From the IMG/VR virus record IMGVR_UViG_3300042475_001458, positions 1-40,843 of that record: 40,843 nt of DNA. One strand, written 5' to 3'. This stretch comes from a virus. The notes under the pieces are model-generated. The model was not told the DNA's origin. It saw only the letters and a program-made list of their open reading frames with translations, and did no database searches. Shown piece by piece: positions 13,022 to 19,441 of the stretch; position 1 is the stretch's first letter; every line of letters begins with the position of its first letter. The translations under genes were made by a program, and so were the position numbers.

Positions 13022-13257
13022 TGACAACCAAGCCTGACCTCATATGCCGGGACAACGTCCTGATGCCGGGCCAGCTCCAGTTCGTGCACCCTGAGACCGG
13101 CGCTCTGATCGCCACGGTCAACGCCAACACGCCTGAGGGCAAGTACACCGTCGCCGCCATGTTCATTGGCTTCGAGAAGGTGGGCTACAAGATCAAGGAC
13201 GAGACGCACCTTGTCACAACGTCTGAGGGCGACGAGCTGCCGCAGGTGACGACATGA
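13021..13257 (+). CDS. Early protein of unknown function (78 aa)
   Basis: The start shares TAATG with the previous stop. The sequence (MTTKPDLICRDNVLMPGQLQ, then GALIATVNANTPEGKYTVAA) suggests a small beta-rich domain ending in a Thr/Glu-rich tail. It overlaps the next gene by ATGA. No family recognised. Confidence 0.65.
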   Translation: MTTKPDLICRDNVLMPGQLQFVHPETGALIATVNANTPEGKYTVAAMFIGFEKVGYKIKDETHLVTTSEGDELPQVTT

Positions 13258-13787
13258 GCAGCAGAAACCTACCGCACCACCTGTATGTCTATGTGGACAG
13301 CTCGTTCATACGCAAGGAAGGCAAGGGCTTCGAGCCAGCCGTCTGGTTCGCGCTTCGATCTGAGCCTGACCGAGCGTGGGGATGTACCGTGCTAACCGAG
13401 GAGGGCGCGGTATACCGCAATCTGCCCCCACATTCGCTATCGTTCAGCAAGAACCCAGAGCCAGCCTGGACACTGCAACAAGCGCAAGTCTGGGACTGCT
13501 ACGGCACCGAGTTTGACGTCATCAAATACGAGTATCTGGTAAATTTAGAAGCGCGTTACGACTACGGCGACGACCGGGCGACCTGCCTGTTCACCGCCTG
13601 CCCGCACAGCGACGGCTTCAGCGCCGCGCCAGAGCAGTCGAAAGAGTTCATGTTCATGCGAACGACAGGCGACCGTCTGCTTATTCGTCCCACCAATATG
13701 GTGCTGTTCGAGGAGCGCAGCTTCACTGAAGACACAGGCTGGCCGACTGACATCATGACATCCACGCAAGTCTGGCGCGCAGAGTGA
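13254..13787 (+). CDS. Early protein of unknown function (177 aa)
   Basis: ATG 13254 overlaps the preceding stop (ATGA). The protein is rich in aromatics and mixed alpha/beta (LYVYVDSSFIRKEGKGFEPA, AWTLQQAQVWDCYGTEFDVI, TGDRLLIRPTNMVLFEERSF). The opening beta strands with an early Asp (YVDSS) superficially recall RNase H-type folds, but I see no matching set of catalytic acids and do not claim it. A 36-base gap and fresh ribosome site (AAGGAG) separate it from the next gene. Confidence 0.6.
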   Translation: MSSRNLPHHLYVYVDSSFIRKEGKGFEPAVWFALRSEPDRAWGCTVLTEEGAVYRNLPPHSLSFSKNPEPAWTLQQAQVWDCYGTEFDVIKYEYLVNLEARYDYGDDRATCLFTACPHSDGFSAAPEQSKEFMFMRTTGDRLLIRPTNMVLFEERSFTEDTGWPTDIMTSTQVWRAE

Positions 13788-13823
13788 GCCATTCGTAAAT
13801 TATAAAACCTAAGGAGAAGTAAA

Positions 13824-14021
13824 ATGATGACCCCAGAAGACGCAATGAGACAGGCCCACATGACGGCCAGCCTGTACGCATACGAGGCGTCAGTCGCCTA
13901 TGAGAAGATCTTCGGCGCACGGCCAGAGGACGAGCCCGAAGCCGCCGCCGTATTCATCGGCCAGTACATGCGCACCGCAGCCCACGACTACGATGTCGCC
14001 ATGCGGGAGCGCGGCAAGTGA
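13824..14021 (+). CDS. Early protein of unknown function (65 aa)
   Basis: ATG 13824 follows AAGGAGAAGTAAA. The protein is helical and acidic (EDAMRQAHMTASLYAYEASV, PEAAAVFIGQYMRTAAHDYD) with no cysteines. Its stop shares GTGA with the next start. No family recognised. Confidence 0.65.
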   Translation: MMTPEDAMRQAHMTASLYAYEASVAYEKIFGARPEDEPEAAAVFIGQYMRTAAHDYDVAMRERGK

Positions 14022-14227
14022 GCGATTTAGCAGAGCAACTTAGAGCCGCTGCGGACGACATGGGTGGTGAGCTTCTTCCATTTGCACGCATGTACACGCA
14101 ACTAGCTGACCGCATCGAAGCTTATGAAGTGGAGATCGTGCAGCTAGAGGCAGCACTAAAGCGCATCGCAGGCGGTTGGCCAAAGCCAATGCAACTGGCG
14201 CGCGAGACGCTCGAAAAGAAAAAGTGA
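14018..14227 (+). CDS. Small helical protein of unknown function (69 aa)
   Basis: The start is GTG 14018 within the GTGA overlap. Residues 1-60 are continuous amphipathic helix (DLAEQLRAAADDMGGELLPF, IEAYEVEIVQLEAALKRIAG), suggesting a short coiled coil, with a basic end (ETLEKKK). It closes the first early block: the next 82 bases hold the second operator. Function unknown. Confidence 0.65.
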   Translation: MSDLAEQLRAAADDMGGELLPFARMYTQLADRIEAYEVEIVQLEAALKRIAGGWPKPMQLARETLEKKK

Positions 14228-14247
14228 ATTATTTTGCACAAGGGGCT

Positions 14248-14294
14248 TGCAAGTGTTTGCTTGCACGTCTACAGGTTACCTCATCAAGCAAGCA
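14248..14294 (+). promoter_or_regulatory. Early promoter/operator 2
   Basis: TGCAAG-TGTTTG-CTTGCA (14248-14265) is an 18-bp dyad with perfect 6-base arms. TTGCAA (14247-14252) could be a -35, with TACAGG 17 bases on (14270) or TTACCT (14276) as weak -10 candidates. ATCAAGCAAGCA (14283-14294) is identical to the leader element at 11192-11203. It lies in an 82-base gap upstream of the 14310 gene, so it starts or controls a second early transcript. Confidence 0.7.
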
Positions 14295-14309
14295 CAAGAG
14301 GACACCGAC

Positions 14310-14564
14310 ATGATTGACTGGACCAAAGACGAACGCACCGCAGCACTGATGGCAGAAGCTGTAAGGCACTGCCTGGCTACCGACGAGTTCTCGCTCGAGC
14401 ACGAGGAGCGGCTCGAGCTTATCCGCGACGAGTATCTTACCGACCGCTGGAACGACTATCGTAGCGAAGACACCGACGGCTTCGAAGATTGGCACGGCCA
14501 GCTAACGGTCGAGGAAGCCTTCCACGCTGCGTTCGACGCCGACAACGCTGTGCGCGTTGGGTGA
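14310..14564 (+). CDS. Early acidic protein of unknown function (84 aa)
   Basis: The start MIDWTKDERTAALMAEAVRH at ATG 14310 is preceded by AAGAGGACACC; the longer in-frame start at 14247 lies inside the operator and is rejected. The protein is strongly acidic and helical (EFSLEHEERLELIRDEYLTD, EDTDGFEDWHGQLTVEEAFH). High negative charge and small size recall DNA-mimic anti-host proteins, but that is only a possibility. First gene behind operator 2. Confidence 0.65.
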   Translation: MIDWTKDERTAALMAEAVRHCLATDEFSLEHEERLELIRDEYLTDRWNDYRSEDTDGFEDWHGQLTVEEAFHAAFDADNAVRVG

Positions 14565-14569
14565 TCGAC

Positions 14570-14734
14570 ATGCACAGCATCCCTCTTATCACCACACCCG
14601 TCCGCCAACTGGACGACAAGCTCTGGGCCATCTTCAGCAAGAAGGGCCCGCTAACCGCAGAGGAACAGGCTTACCTCGATCGCATCGAGGCTGAGTACGA
14701 AGAGACTATCTTTGACGAAGGGGAGTACAACTGA
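14570..14734 (+). CDS. Small protein of unknown function (54 aa)
   Basis: I use ATG 14570 (MHSIPLITTPVRQLDDKLWA); a GTG at 14561, overlapping the previous stop as GTGA, is an equally possible start adding three residues. The protein ends in an acidic helix (EEQAYLDRIEAEYEETIFDE). The stop overlaps the next start (TGATGA). No family recognised. Confidence 0.55.
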   Translation: MHSIPLITTPVRQLDDKLWAIFSKKGPLTAEEQAYLDRIEAEYEETIFDEGEYN

Positions 14735-15285
14735 TGAGCATATTTAATCCATGGGCTGAGGTCCGCAAACTAAAGGCCCAGCTCGAAGCAGGCTATGAGA
14801 CATACCGCGTCGAAGAGACGCAGCAGCAGGCCGAGTGGGCCAAGAAGGCCGTCCTGCTGGAAGAGCTGGAGCGCGACAACGCCGCTCTGCGCCGCGAGCT
14901 CAAACAAGCCGTCATCCGAGGTTCCAACAACAACTTTGAGCTCGAACGCAAGCTGGGCGAGATGACTGCGCAGCGTAACAAGGCGAACAACGCCATCAAG
15001 CGCAAAGATCGCGTCATTCAGCGCCGCGAGGCCGACATCAAGGAGCTTGAGCTCGACGTGCGTGAGATAGAGCGCAAGATGTGCGCCGCCGTTCAGGAAA
15101 TCGATCAGCTTAAGTCCATCAAGGTTAATTTCATAAACCAAAGTTTCGACATGGTCGCGCTCAAGCAGCAGGTCGAAGCTCTGACTGCACTGAAGGAAGA
15201 GAACCGCAAGCTCGAGGCTGACCTCGCCCAGGCTGTTGACCCGCGCGACGCTAAGACGGGCCGCTTTACCAAGAAGGCGAAGTGA
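14734..15285 (+). CDS. Coiled-coil protein of unknown function (183 aa)
   Basis: ATG 14734 overlaps the previous stop and has GGGGAG upstream. Almost the whole length (8-170) is predicted-looking coiled coil: AEVRKLKAQLEAGYETYRVE, LERDNAALRRELKQAVIRGS, RNKANNAIKRKDRVIQRREA, LKEENRKLEADLAQAV. The C terminus DPRDAKTGRFTKKAK is basic. Such proteins can scaffold complexes or bind DNA through basic ends; nothing narrower is visible. Neighbours are all small unknown early genes. Confidence 0.7.
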   Translation: MSIFNPWAEVRKLKAQLEAGYETYRVEETQQQAEWAKKAVLLEELERDNAALRRELKQAVIRGSNNNFELERKLGEMTAQRNKANNAIKRKDRVIQRREADIKELELDVREIERKMCAAVQEIDQLKSIKVNFINQSFDMVALKQQVEALTALKEENRKLEADLAQAVDPRDAKTGRFTKKAK

Positions 15286-15287
15286 TC

Positions 15288-15581
15288 ATGCTCTACGATT
15301 TCGACATCGAGTACGAGCTGTTCGAGGAGGGGCCGATCGACGTGATCGAGTATTACGTCACGGCGCACGACACCGACACCGGCCGCATCCTGCGCCACAA
15401 CATTGGCTTCCGCACGCACGACCTGTTCATCAATCCCGTAACGGGCGACGAGCACATCTACCCGCGTGACCACAGCGACCCCCAGCGCGAGGTCGAGCTG
15501 CTCTTGTGCTCAGTGCGCAAGAAGGGCGCGATCAATCCGGTCTGGTGGTCGGAGCTCGTGCCCGCAGCGGTCTACCCGTGA
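15288..15581 (+). CDS. Early protein of unknown function (97 aa)
   Basis: ATG 15288 gives MLYDFDIEYELFEEGPIDVI; a GTG at 15282 (GTGATCATG), overlapping the previous stop, is an alternative. The sequence is mixed with many acids and histidines (EYYVTAHDTDTGRILRHNIG, HIYPRDHSDPQREVELLLCS). The stop is shared as GTGA with the next gene. No family recognised. Confidence 0.65.
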   Translation: MLYDFDIEYELFEEGPIDVIEYYVTAHDTDTGRILRHNIGFRTHDLFINPVTGDEHIYPRDHSDPQREVELLLCSVRKKGAINPVWWSELVPAAVYP

Positions 15582-15859
15582 CAGCGAACGACAACACGAC
15601 GCCGGAAGACGATGACGATTATCTGTCCGAGGAAGAGTTGAGCGAGATGCTTGGCTCAGCCTCACACTTTGGCACCATTATCGAGCGGCGCCTGGTAGTC
15701 ACTTGGCTGAACAAGAACGCCGCCGACTTCTTATTTGAGCCGGGGCTCGACCCCAAACTTCAAGAATACGGCACGACAGTGCTCGAGATGGTCGCCGACG
15801 CGATCAGAGAACAAGAGCACTGGACAGGTGCCCATAACACCAGGGAGACAATACAATGA
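15578..15859 (+). CDS. Acidic early protein of unknown function (93 aa)
   Basis: The start is GTG 15578 (reading MTANDNTTPEDDDDYLSEEE) in a GTGA overlap. The N-terminal 30 residues are very acidic; the rest is helical (RRLVVTWLNKNAADFLFEPG, TTVLEMVADAIREQEH). The stop overlaps the next ATG. Function unknown. Confidence 0.65.
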   Translation: MTANDNTTPEDDDDYLSEEELSEMLGSASHFGTIIERRLVVTWLNKNAADFLFEPGLDPKLQEYGTTVLEMVADAIREQEHWTGAHNTRETIQ

Positions 15860-16062
15860 CACGAAGCACCAACGAGATCATCAGGGAAGCAGCCCGCGTG
15901 CTGGCGAAGCAGGATAAGCTGCGCAAAGAGCAGCGGGTACTTGAGACGCGCGTGCGCGAGCTGTGCCGCGAGTTCGAGACGGCTGAACGCTGCTGGGCCC
16001 TCGCGCCTCACATGCTGCGCCAAGAAGTCGAGGCGCGCACCAACCGGAAGATCGCGGCATGA
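15856..16062 (+). CDS. Small coiled-coil protein (68 aa)
   Basis: ATG 15856 sits in an ATGA overlap after CAGGGAG. The protein is one charged helix (EIIREAARVLAKQDKLRKEQ, RVLETRVRELCREFETAERC) and ends basic. It overlaps the next small membrane gene by ATGA. Function unknown. Confidence 0.65.
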   Translation: MTRSTNEIIREAARVLAKQDKLRKEQRVLETRVRELCREFETAERCWALAPHMLRQEVEARTNRKIAA

Positions 16063-16187
16063 GCAACGACACACCACTATTCTTTGTGGTCATGGGGCTG
16101 CTGGCTCTTACCGCATACCTCATGGTGACAGCGCCGCCGCGCACCGCAGAGGAACGCAAAGAGATGGAAGAGGACTGGTGGGAATGA
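16059..16187 (+). CDS. Single-pass small membrane protein (42 aa)
   Basis: ATG 16059 overlaps the previous stop (ATGA). Residues 7-24 (LFFVVMGLLALTAYLMVT) are one membrane segment; residues 25-42 are a charged tail (PPRTAEERKEMEEDWWE). The likely topology is N-out with an acidic cytoplasmic tail. It ends the second early block before the third operator. Small phage membrane proteins can serve exclusion or host-takeover roles; none can be assigned. Confidence 0.6.
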   Translation: MSNDTPLFFVVMGLLALTAYLMVTAPPRTAEERKEMEEDWWE

Positions 16188-16221
16188 TGGCTAAATGCGT
16201 CGCCGACCGTTTATGACTTGT

Positions 16222-16239
16222 ATCAAGCAATCACTTTAA
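16222..16239 (-). promoter_or_regulatory. Operator-like dyad upstream of the Cro-like gene
   Basis: ATCAAG-CAATCA-CTTTAA; its reverse complement keeps the exact TGATTG spacer of the 18642 site, with 4 of 6 matches in each arm. It lies in reversed orientation in the 86-base gap before the GTG at 16274. GTAGGCTACT follows at about 16241 and may be the -10 region. The position suggests autoregulation of the Cro-like gene. Confidence 0.55.
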
Positions 16240-16273
16240 TGTAGGCTACTCGGCCTATCCAAAGGAGCACATA

Positions 16274-16516
16274 GTGGAACAATCAGGACTAGCGCGCGCC
16301 GTTAAGTTCGCAGGAAGCGTTTCGGCTTTCTCGAAAGCGGTCGGCGTGACCCACCAGGCGGTATACCAGTGGCTGCAACGCGGCTGGCTGACGCCGAAAC
16401 GCGCAGAGCAAGTGAGCGAACTGTACGGGGTGCCTGCGGCCGAGCTGCTCGACCCAGAGATCACCAAGCTCGTGCGCGTCACCGATGTGGCCGATGTAGC
16501 TCAAGACCTCCTCTAA
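16274..16516 (+). CDS. Cro/YdaS-like helix-turn-helix regulator (80 aa)
   Basis: The start is GTG 16274 behind AAAGGAGCACATA (reading MEQSGLARAVKFAGSVSAFS). Residues 7-50 are a Cro/YdaS-type helix-turn-helix: AFSKAVGVTHQAVYQWLQRG followed by WLTPKRAEQVSELYGVPAAE. Cro-type proteins repress promoters as dimers. Its gene directly follows an operator-like dyad and precedes the primase gene, so it probably tunes early and replication gene expression. Along with the 12710 protein it is the best candidate reader of the repeated operators. Confidence 0.8.
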   Translation: MEQSGLARAVKFAGSVSAFSKAVGVTHQAVYQWLQRGWLTPKRAEQVSELYGVPAAELLDPEITKLVRVTDVADVAQDLL

Positions 16517-16530
16517 TTGGAGGGCCACAC

Positions 16531-18633
16531 ATGCCGGGTGAAAGGGACACATCCATGCCTAACGTCGCGACTATTGCGCCGCAACACCGCTCTATTGAGG
16601 TGCCGGATGAGCTGCAAGCTCTGCCTGGCTGGCTTGTGTGGCGGTATGAGCAGCACCCAGGCGAGCCTAAACCTCGTAAGGTGCCATACTATGTAGACGG
16701 CGGCCGGCGCTATGGCGTCCAGGGCTCGCCCCAAGATCGCGGCAAGCTGACCACGTTTGCAATGGCGCGCGACGAGGCCATGAAGCGCGGCTTCGACGGC
16801 ATCGGCCTGGCGCTCATGCCAGACTGGGGCGTCACTGCCTTGGACTTCGACAAGTGCGTCGGCCCGAACGGCGCGATGCCGCATGAGATCGTCGAGATCA
16901 TCGGCGACACCTACAGCGAGTACTCGCCCAGCGGCGAGGGCGTGCGCGCCTTTGTGCGTGGCAATCTGGGCAACAACAAGAGCTATGCGGAGGGCGACCG
17001 CTACGGCTTCGAGACGTTCAACACCAACGGCTTCGTCACCATCACAGGGCGGCACACGCCGTACTGCGAGATCATGGGACTTGAGAACACGATTGCGCCG
17101 GCCTCTGATCATGTGATCGAGCTGGCAGGGCGCCGCTTCGTGCGCACATCGTCTGCCGTTGCGGACGACCCCGACGACTTCATGATCGGCCACGAGCCTA
17201 AGCTGAACCTGACGGTCGACCGCATGCAAGAGCTGCTCGGCGCGTTAGACGCTGACATGGGCCGCGACGACTGGATCAGGGTCGGCATGGCGCTACACCA
17301 TGAGTGCGAGGGCGACGACACTGGCTTTGAGCTCTGGGACGAGTGGTCGGCCGAGGGCTCGACCTATCCTGGCACCGAGGGGCTGCGCGGGCAGTGGGAG
17401 AGCTTCGACAGGCGCGTCGGCAACGGCCACAGGCAGGTCACGATGGCGACTGTCCTAAAGATGGTGAAGCAGGCCGGAGGACCCACAACCGTAAACCCTC
17501 CTAAGGCGGCGAGCGCCCAAGAGGTGTCGGCCAAGGTCGATGCGCTCGTCGCAAATCTGGTGCCCTCTGAGGGCGTGTATTCGCCTGTGGGCTACACTGG
17601 TAGGTTCCCTGTCCTGTCTGCCGATGAGATGAGCGAGCAGAAGACGGCTAAGTGGCTCATCAAGGGCGTCGTGCCTGCCGCCGACATCGTCACGATCTTC
17701 GGCGCATCAGGCTCGGGCAAGAGCTTCGTCGTGCTTGAGATGGCGGCCTGCATCGCATTGGGCGTGCCGTGGCGCGGACACAAGGCCGAGAAGGGCCGCG
17801 TCGTGATCATCGCGGCGGAAGGCTCAGGCAGTTACGGCAAGCGTATCAAGGCGCTGGCGCAGTATCTGGGCATCTCGCCCAAGGATCTGGACATTGGCGT
17901 GATCGTTGTGCCGCCCAACCTCATGGAGGAGGGCGACGTGACCGATCTCGCTGCGTCGATCAAGGCGGTCGGCGGCGTGTCGCTGATCATTATCGACACC
18001 TTTGCGCAGGTGACACCCGGCGCGAACGAGAACGGCGCCGAGGACATGGGCCTCGCCCTGTCCAACGTGCGGGTGCTGCGGACCACGACCGGCGCAACGG
18101 TTGAGCTTGTGCATCACGCAGGCAAGGACGCCCACCGAGGCTCACGCGGCTGGTCAGGCATCCGTGCCGCCGTCGACGCCGAGCTGGAAGTGACGCGCGA
18201 TGAGGACAGCGGTGCCCGGCAGATCCGCACCACCAAGCAGAAGGACGGCGAGGACGGCCTGAAGTGGGGCTTCAAACTGGAGACTATCCTGCTGGGCCTC
18301 GACGACGACGGTGACGAGATCACGAGCTGCGTTGCGGTTGAGGCTGATCTGGCCAAGGGCGGCGCGGAGGACATGCCGCGCAAGGGCGTCAAGAAGCTGG
18401 GCCGTGTGGCCACGCACATCCTCGAGACGATCGAGACGCAGATTGATCCGTTCGTGGCTGACATGGCGATCAATGACTTCATACAGCTCTGCGCGGACGG
18501 CATGCCGGCGCCTGAGATTGGTAAGCGTGACATCCGGCGCCAGGACGTGCAGCGCTCGCTCAAGAGCCTGACGACTGGGGCCGACGCGCCTATCTTGATC
18601 GAGCATGGCAGAATTATTTTCATGACAGGCTAG
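16531..18633 (+). CDS. Primase-polymerase / AAA helicase fusion (700 aa)
   Basis: I start at ATG 16531 (MPGERDTSMPNVATIAPQ) with TTGGAGGG upstream; ATG 16555 is also possible. The N-terminal 250 residues are a PrimPol domain: WRYEQHPGEPKPRKVPYYVD, the metal-binding DFD near residues 104-106 (GVTALDFDKCVG), and a SPSGEGVRAFVRG loop. A PriCT-like linker follows (about 225-300, LLGALDADMGRDDWIRVGMA). The C-terminal half is a RecA-fold ATPase: Walker A GASGSGKS (about 391-398), Walker B SLIIIDTFAQ (about 483-492) and VHHAGK (about 527), as in RepA/DnaB-like helicases. It would prime and unwind DNA at the phage fork. Confidence 0.88.
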   Translation: MPGERDTSMPNVATIAPQHRSIEVPDELQALPGWLVWRYEQHPGEPKPRKVPYYVDGGRRYGVQGSPQDRGKLTTFAMARDEAMKRGFDGIGLALMPDWGVTALDFDKCVGPNGAMPHEIVEIIGDTYSEYSPSGEGVRAFVRGNLGNNKSYAEGDRYGFETFNTNGFVTITGRHTPYCEIMGLENTIAPASDHVIELAGRRFVRTSSAVADDPDDFMIGHEPKLNLTVDRMQELLGALDADMGRDDWIRVGMALHHECEGDDTGFELWDEWSAEGSTYPGTEGLRGQWESFDRRVGNGHRQVTMATVLKMVKQAGGPTTVNPPKAASAQEVSAKVDALVANLVPSEGVYSPVGYTGRFPVLSADEMSEQKTAKWLIKGVVPAADIVTIFGASGSGKSFVVLEMAACIALGVPWRGHKAEKGRVVIIAAEGSGSYGKRIKALAQYLGISPKDLDIGVIVVPPNLMEEGDVTDLAASIKAVGGVSLIIIDTFAQVTPGANENGAEDMGLALSNVRVLRTTTGATVELVHHAGKDAHRGSRGWSGIRAAVDAELEVTRDEDSGARQIRTTKQKDGEDGLKWGFKLETILLGLDDDGDEITSCVAVEADLAKGGAEDMPRKGVKKLGRVATHILETIETQIDPFVADMAINDFIQLCADGMPAPEIGKRDIRRQDVQRSLKSLTTGADAPILIEHGRIIFMTG

Positions 18634-18641
18634 ACAGGGGT

Positions 18642-18675
18642 TGCAAGTGATTGCTTGCATCGCTATGGGTTACAT
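18642..18675 (+). promoter_or_regulatory. Early promoter/operator 3
   Basis: TGCAAG-TGATTG-CTTGCA (18642-18659) is a dyad with perfect arms. TTGCAA (18641-18646) with TATGGG 17 bases on (18664) or TTACAT (18670-18675) would be the promoter core; all matches are weak. It begins 9 bases after the primase stop and heads the recombination/replication block from 18705, so this block can be transcribed separately. Confidence 0.7.
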
Positions 18676-18704
18676 TCCAAGCAACGAAAAAGGGAAACTA
18701 CGAC

Positions 18705-18953
18705 ATGGAAAAAGACCGTAACTACTATCGCCAGTGCGACAACGCCACGATACTCGTGTTAGCCAAGGAGGGCGGCGACGAGCTGTCTATGGTGCTGGCC
18801 GAGCGTCTGGCTGACGCACTCTTCGACCTCGAGCACGCAGACCGCAACGAGATCGCCGACCTGAAGGCCGAGGTCAACGACCTTAAGGAAGAGATCGCCG
18901 AGGCGAACCAAACCATCCGCTACCTTGAAAGTGAACTGGAGAACGTAAAGTGA
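18705..18953 (+). CDS. Small coiled-coil protein (82 aa)
   Basis: ATG 18705 (MEKDRNYYRQCDNATILVLA) follows AAAGGGAAACTACGAC; a longer start at 18651 falls in the operator. Residues 35-80 are a strong coiled coil (LEHADRNEIADLKAEVNDLK, EEIAEANQTIRYLESELENV). It is the first gene of the third early transcript and shares GTGA with the next gene. Function unknown; a dimeric accessory factor is plausible. Confidence 0.65.
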   Translation: MEKDRNYYRQCDNATILVLAKEGGDELSMVLAERLADALFDLEHADRNEIADLKAEVNDLKEEIAEANQTIRYLESELENVK

Positions 18954-19441
18954 GCATCACCATTGAAGTGACAGGCAACAGCATCCCCGAAGTGGCCGAC
19001 AAGCTGCTGGCCATCGGCGCGAGCTTGCAGAACCCTAAAGCCACTCAGCCTGCATTTAGTTGGTTCGACGCCGAGCCGGAACACGACCGCGTTACCCCCA
19101 ACGAACATGCTCGGGACTTCATACGGAAACTGTCGGCCCAAATTGCTGCGGAGGAAGCCAAAGCGGCACCCGTGGACCCTACGCCGGCCCCCAAGAGTGC
19201 GCCCGCTGCGGAAGCTATCGAGAGCCAGCCGACGACGGAGGAAGTCTCTTCTACCCCTGCGCCTGCAACCCTGGACTATAAGACCGAGGTTGCGCCTTTC
19301 GTGCTCAAGCTGGTCGAGGTCTCCGGCAAGCCGGCAGCTCAACACGTGCTAGATCAGTTCGGCGTTATTAAAGCATCGCACATCTCGCCCGAGCGCTGGC
19401 CCGAGCTGGTCGCCATGATCAAGGCGGAGATGGGACAGTGA
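18950..19441 (+). CDS. Replication-block protein of unknown function (163 aa)
   Basis: The start is GTG 18950 in a GTGA overlap (reading MSITIEVTGNSIPEVADKLL). Residues 1-30 form a small N-terminal unit, residues about 65-105 are an Ala/Pro/Glu-rich linker, and 110-163 are a helical domain (DYKTEVAPFVLKLVEVSGKP, ASHISPERWPELVAMIKAEM). Two small domains joined by a flexible linker, right upstream of an exonuclease and SSB, suggest an adaptor in recombination or replication, but I know no family for it. It overlaps the exonuclease start (GTGA). Confidence 0.6.
   Translation: MSITIEVTGNSIPEVADKLLAIGASLQNPKATQPAFSWFDAEPEHDRVTPNEHARDFIRKLSAQIAAEEAKAAPVDPTPAPKSAPAAEAIESQPTTEEVSSTPAPATLDYKTEVAPFVLKLVEVSGKPAAQHVLDQFGVIKASHISPERWPELVAMIKAEMGQ

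Noticed and set aside
13254-13787. RNase H-like nuclease
   Set aside because: The opening strand with Asp looked suggestive, but no matching set of catalytic acids could be found in the rest of the protein.
14248-14281. A confident sigma70 promoter at the operator dyads
   Set aside because: TTGCAA fits a -35, but the -10 candidates (TACAGG, TTACCT, TATGGG, TTACAT) match poorly, so I list these only as promoter/operator regions.
16184-16216. Ten-codon frame overlapping the stop of the 42-aa membrane gene
   Set aside because: Too short to support; it may be a re-initiation site, but nothing shows a product.
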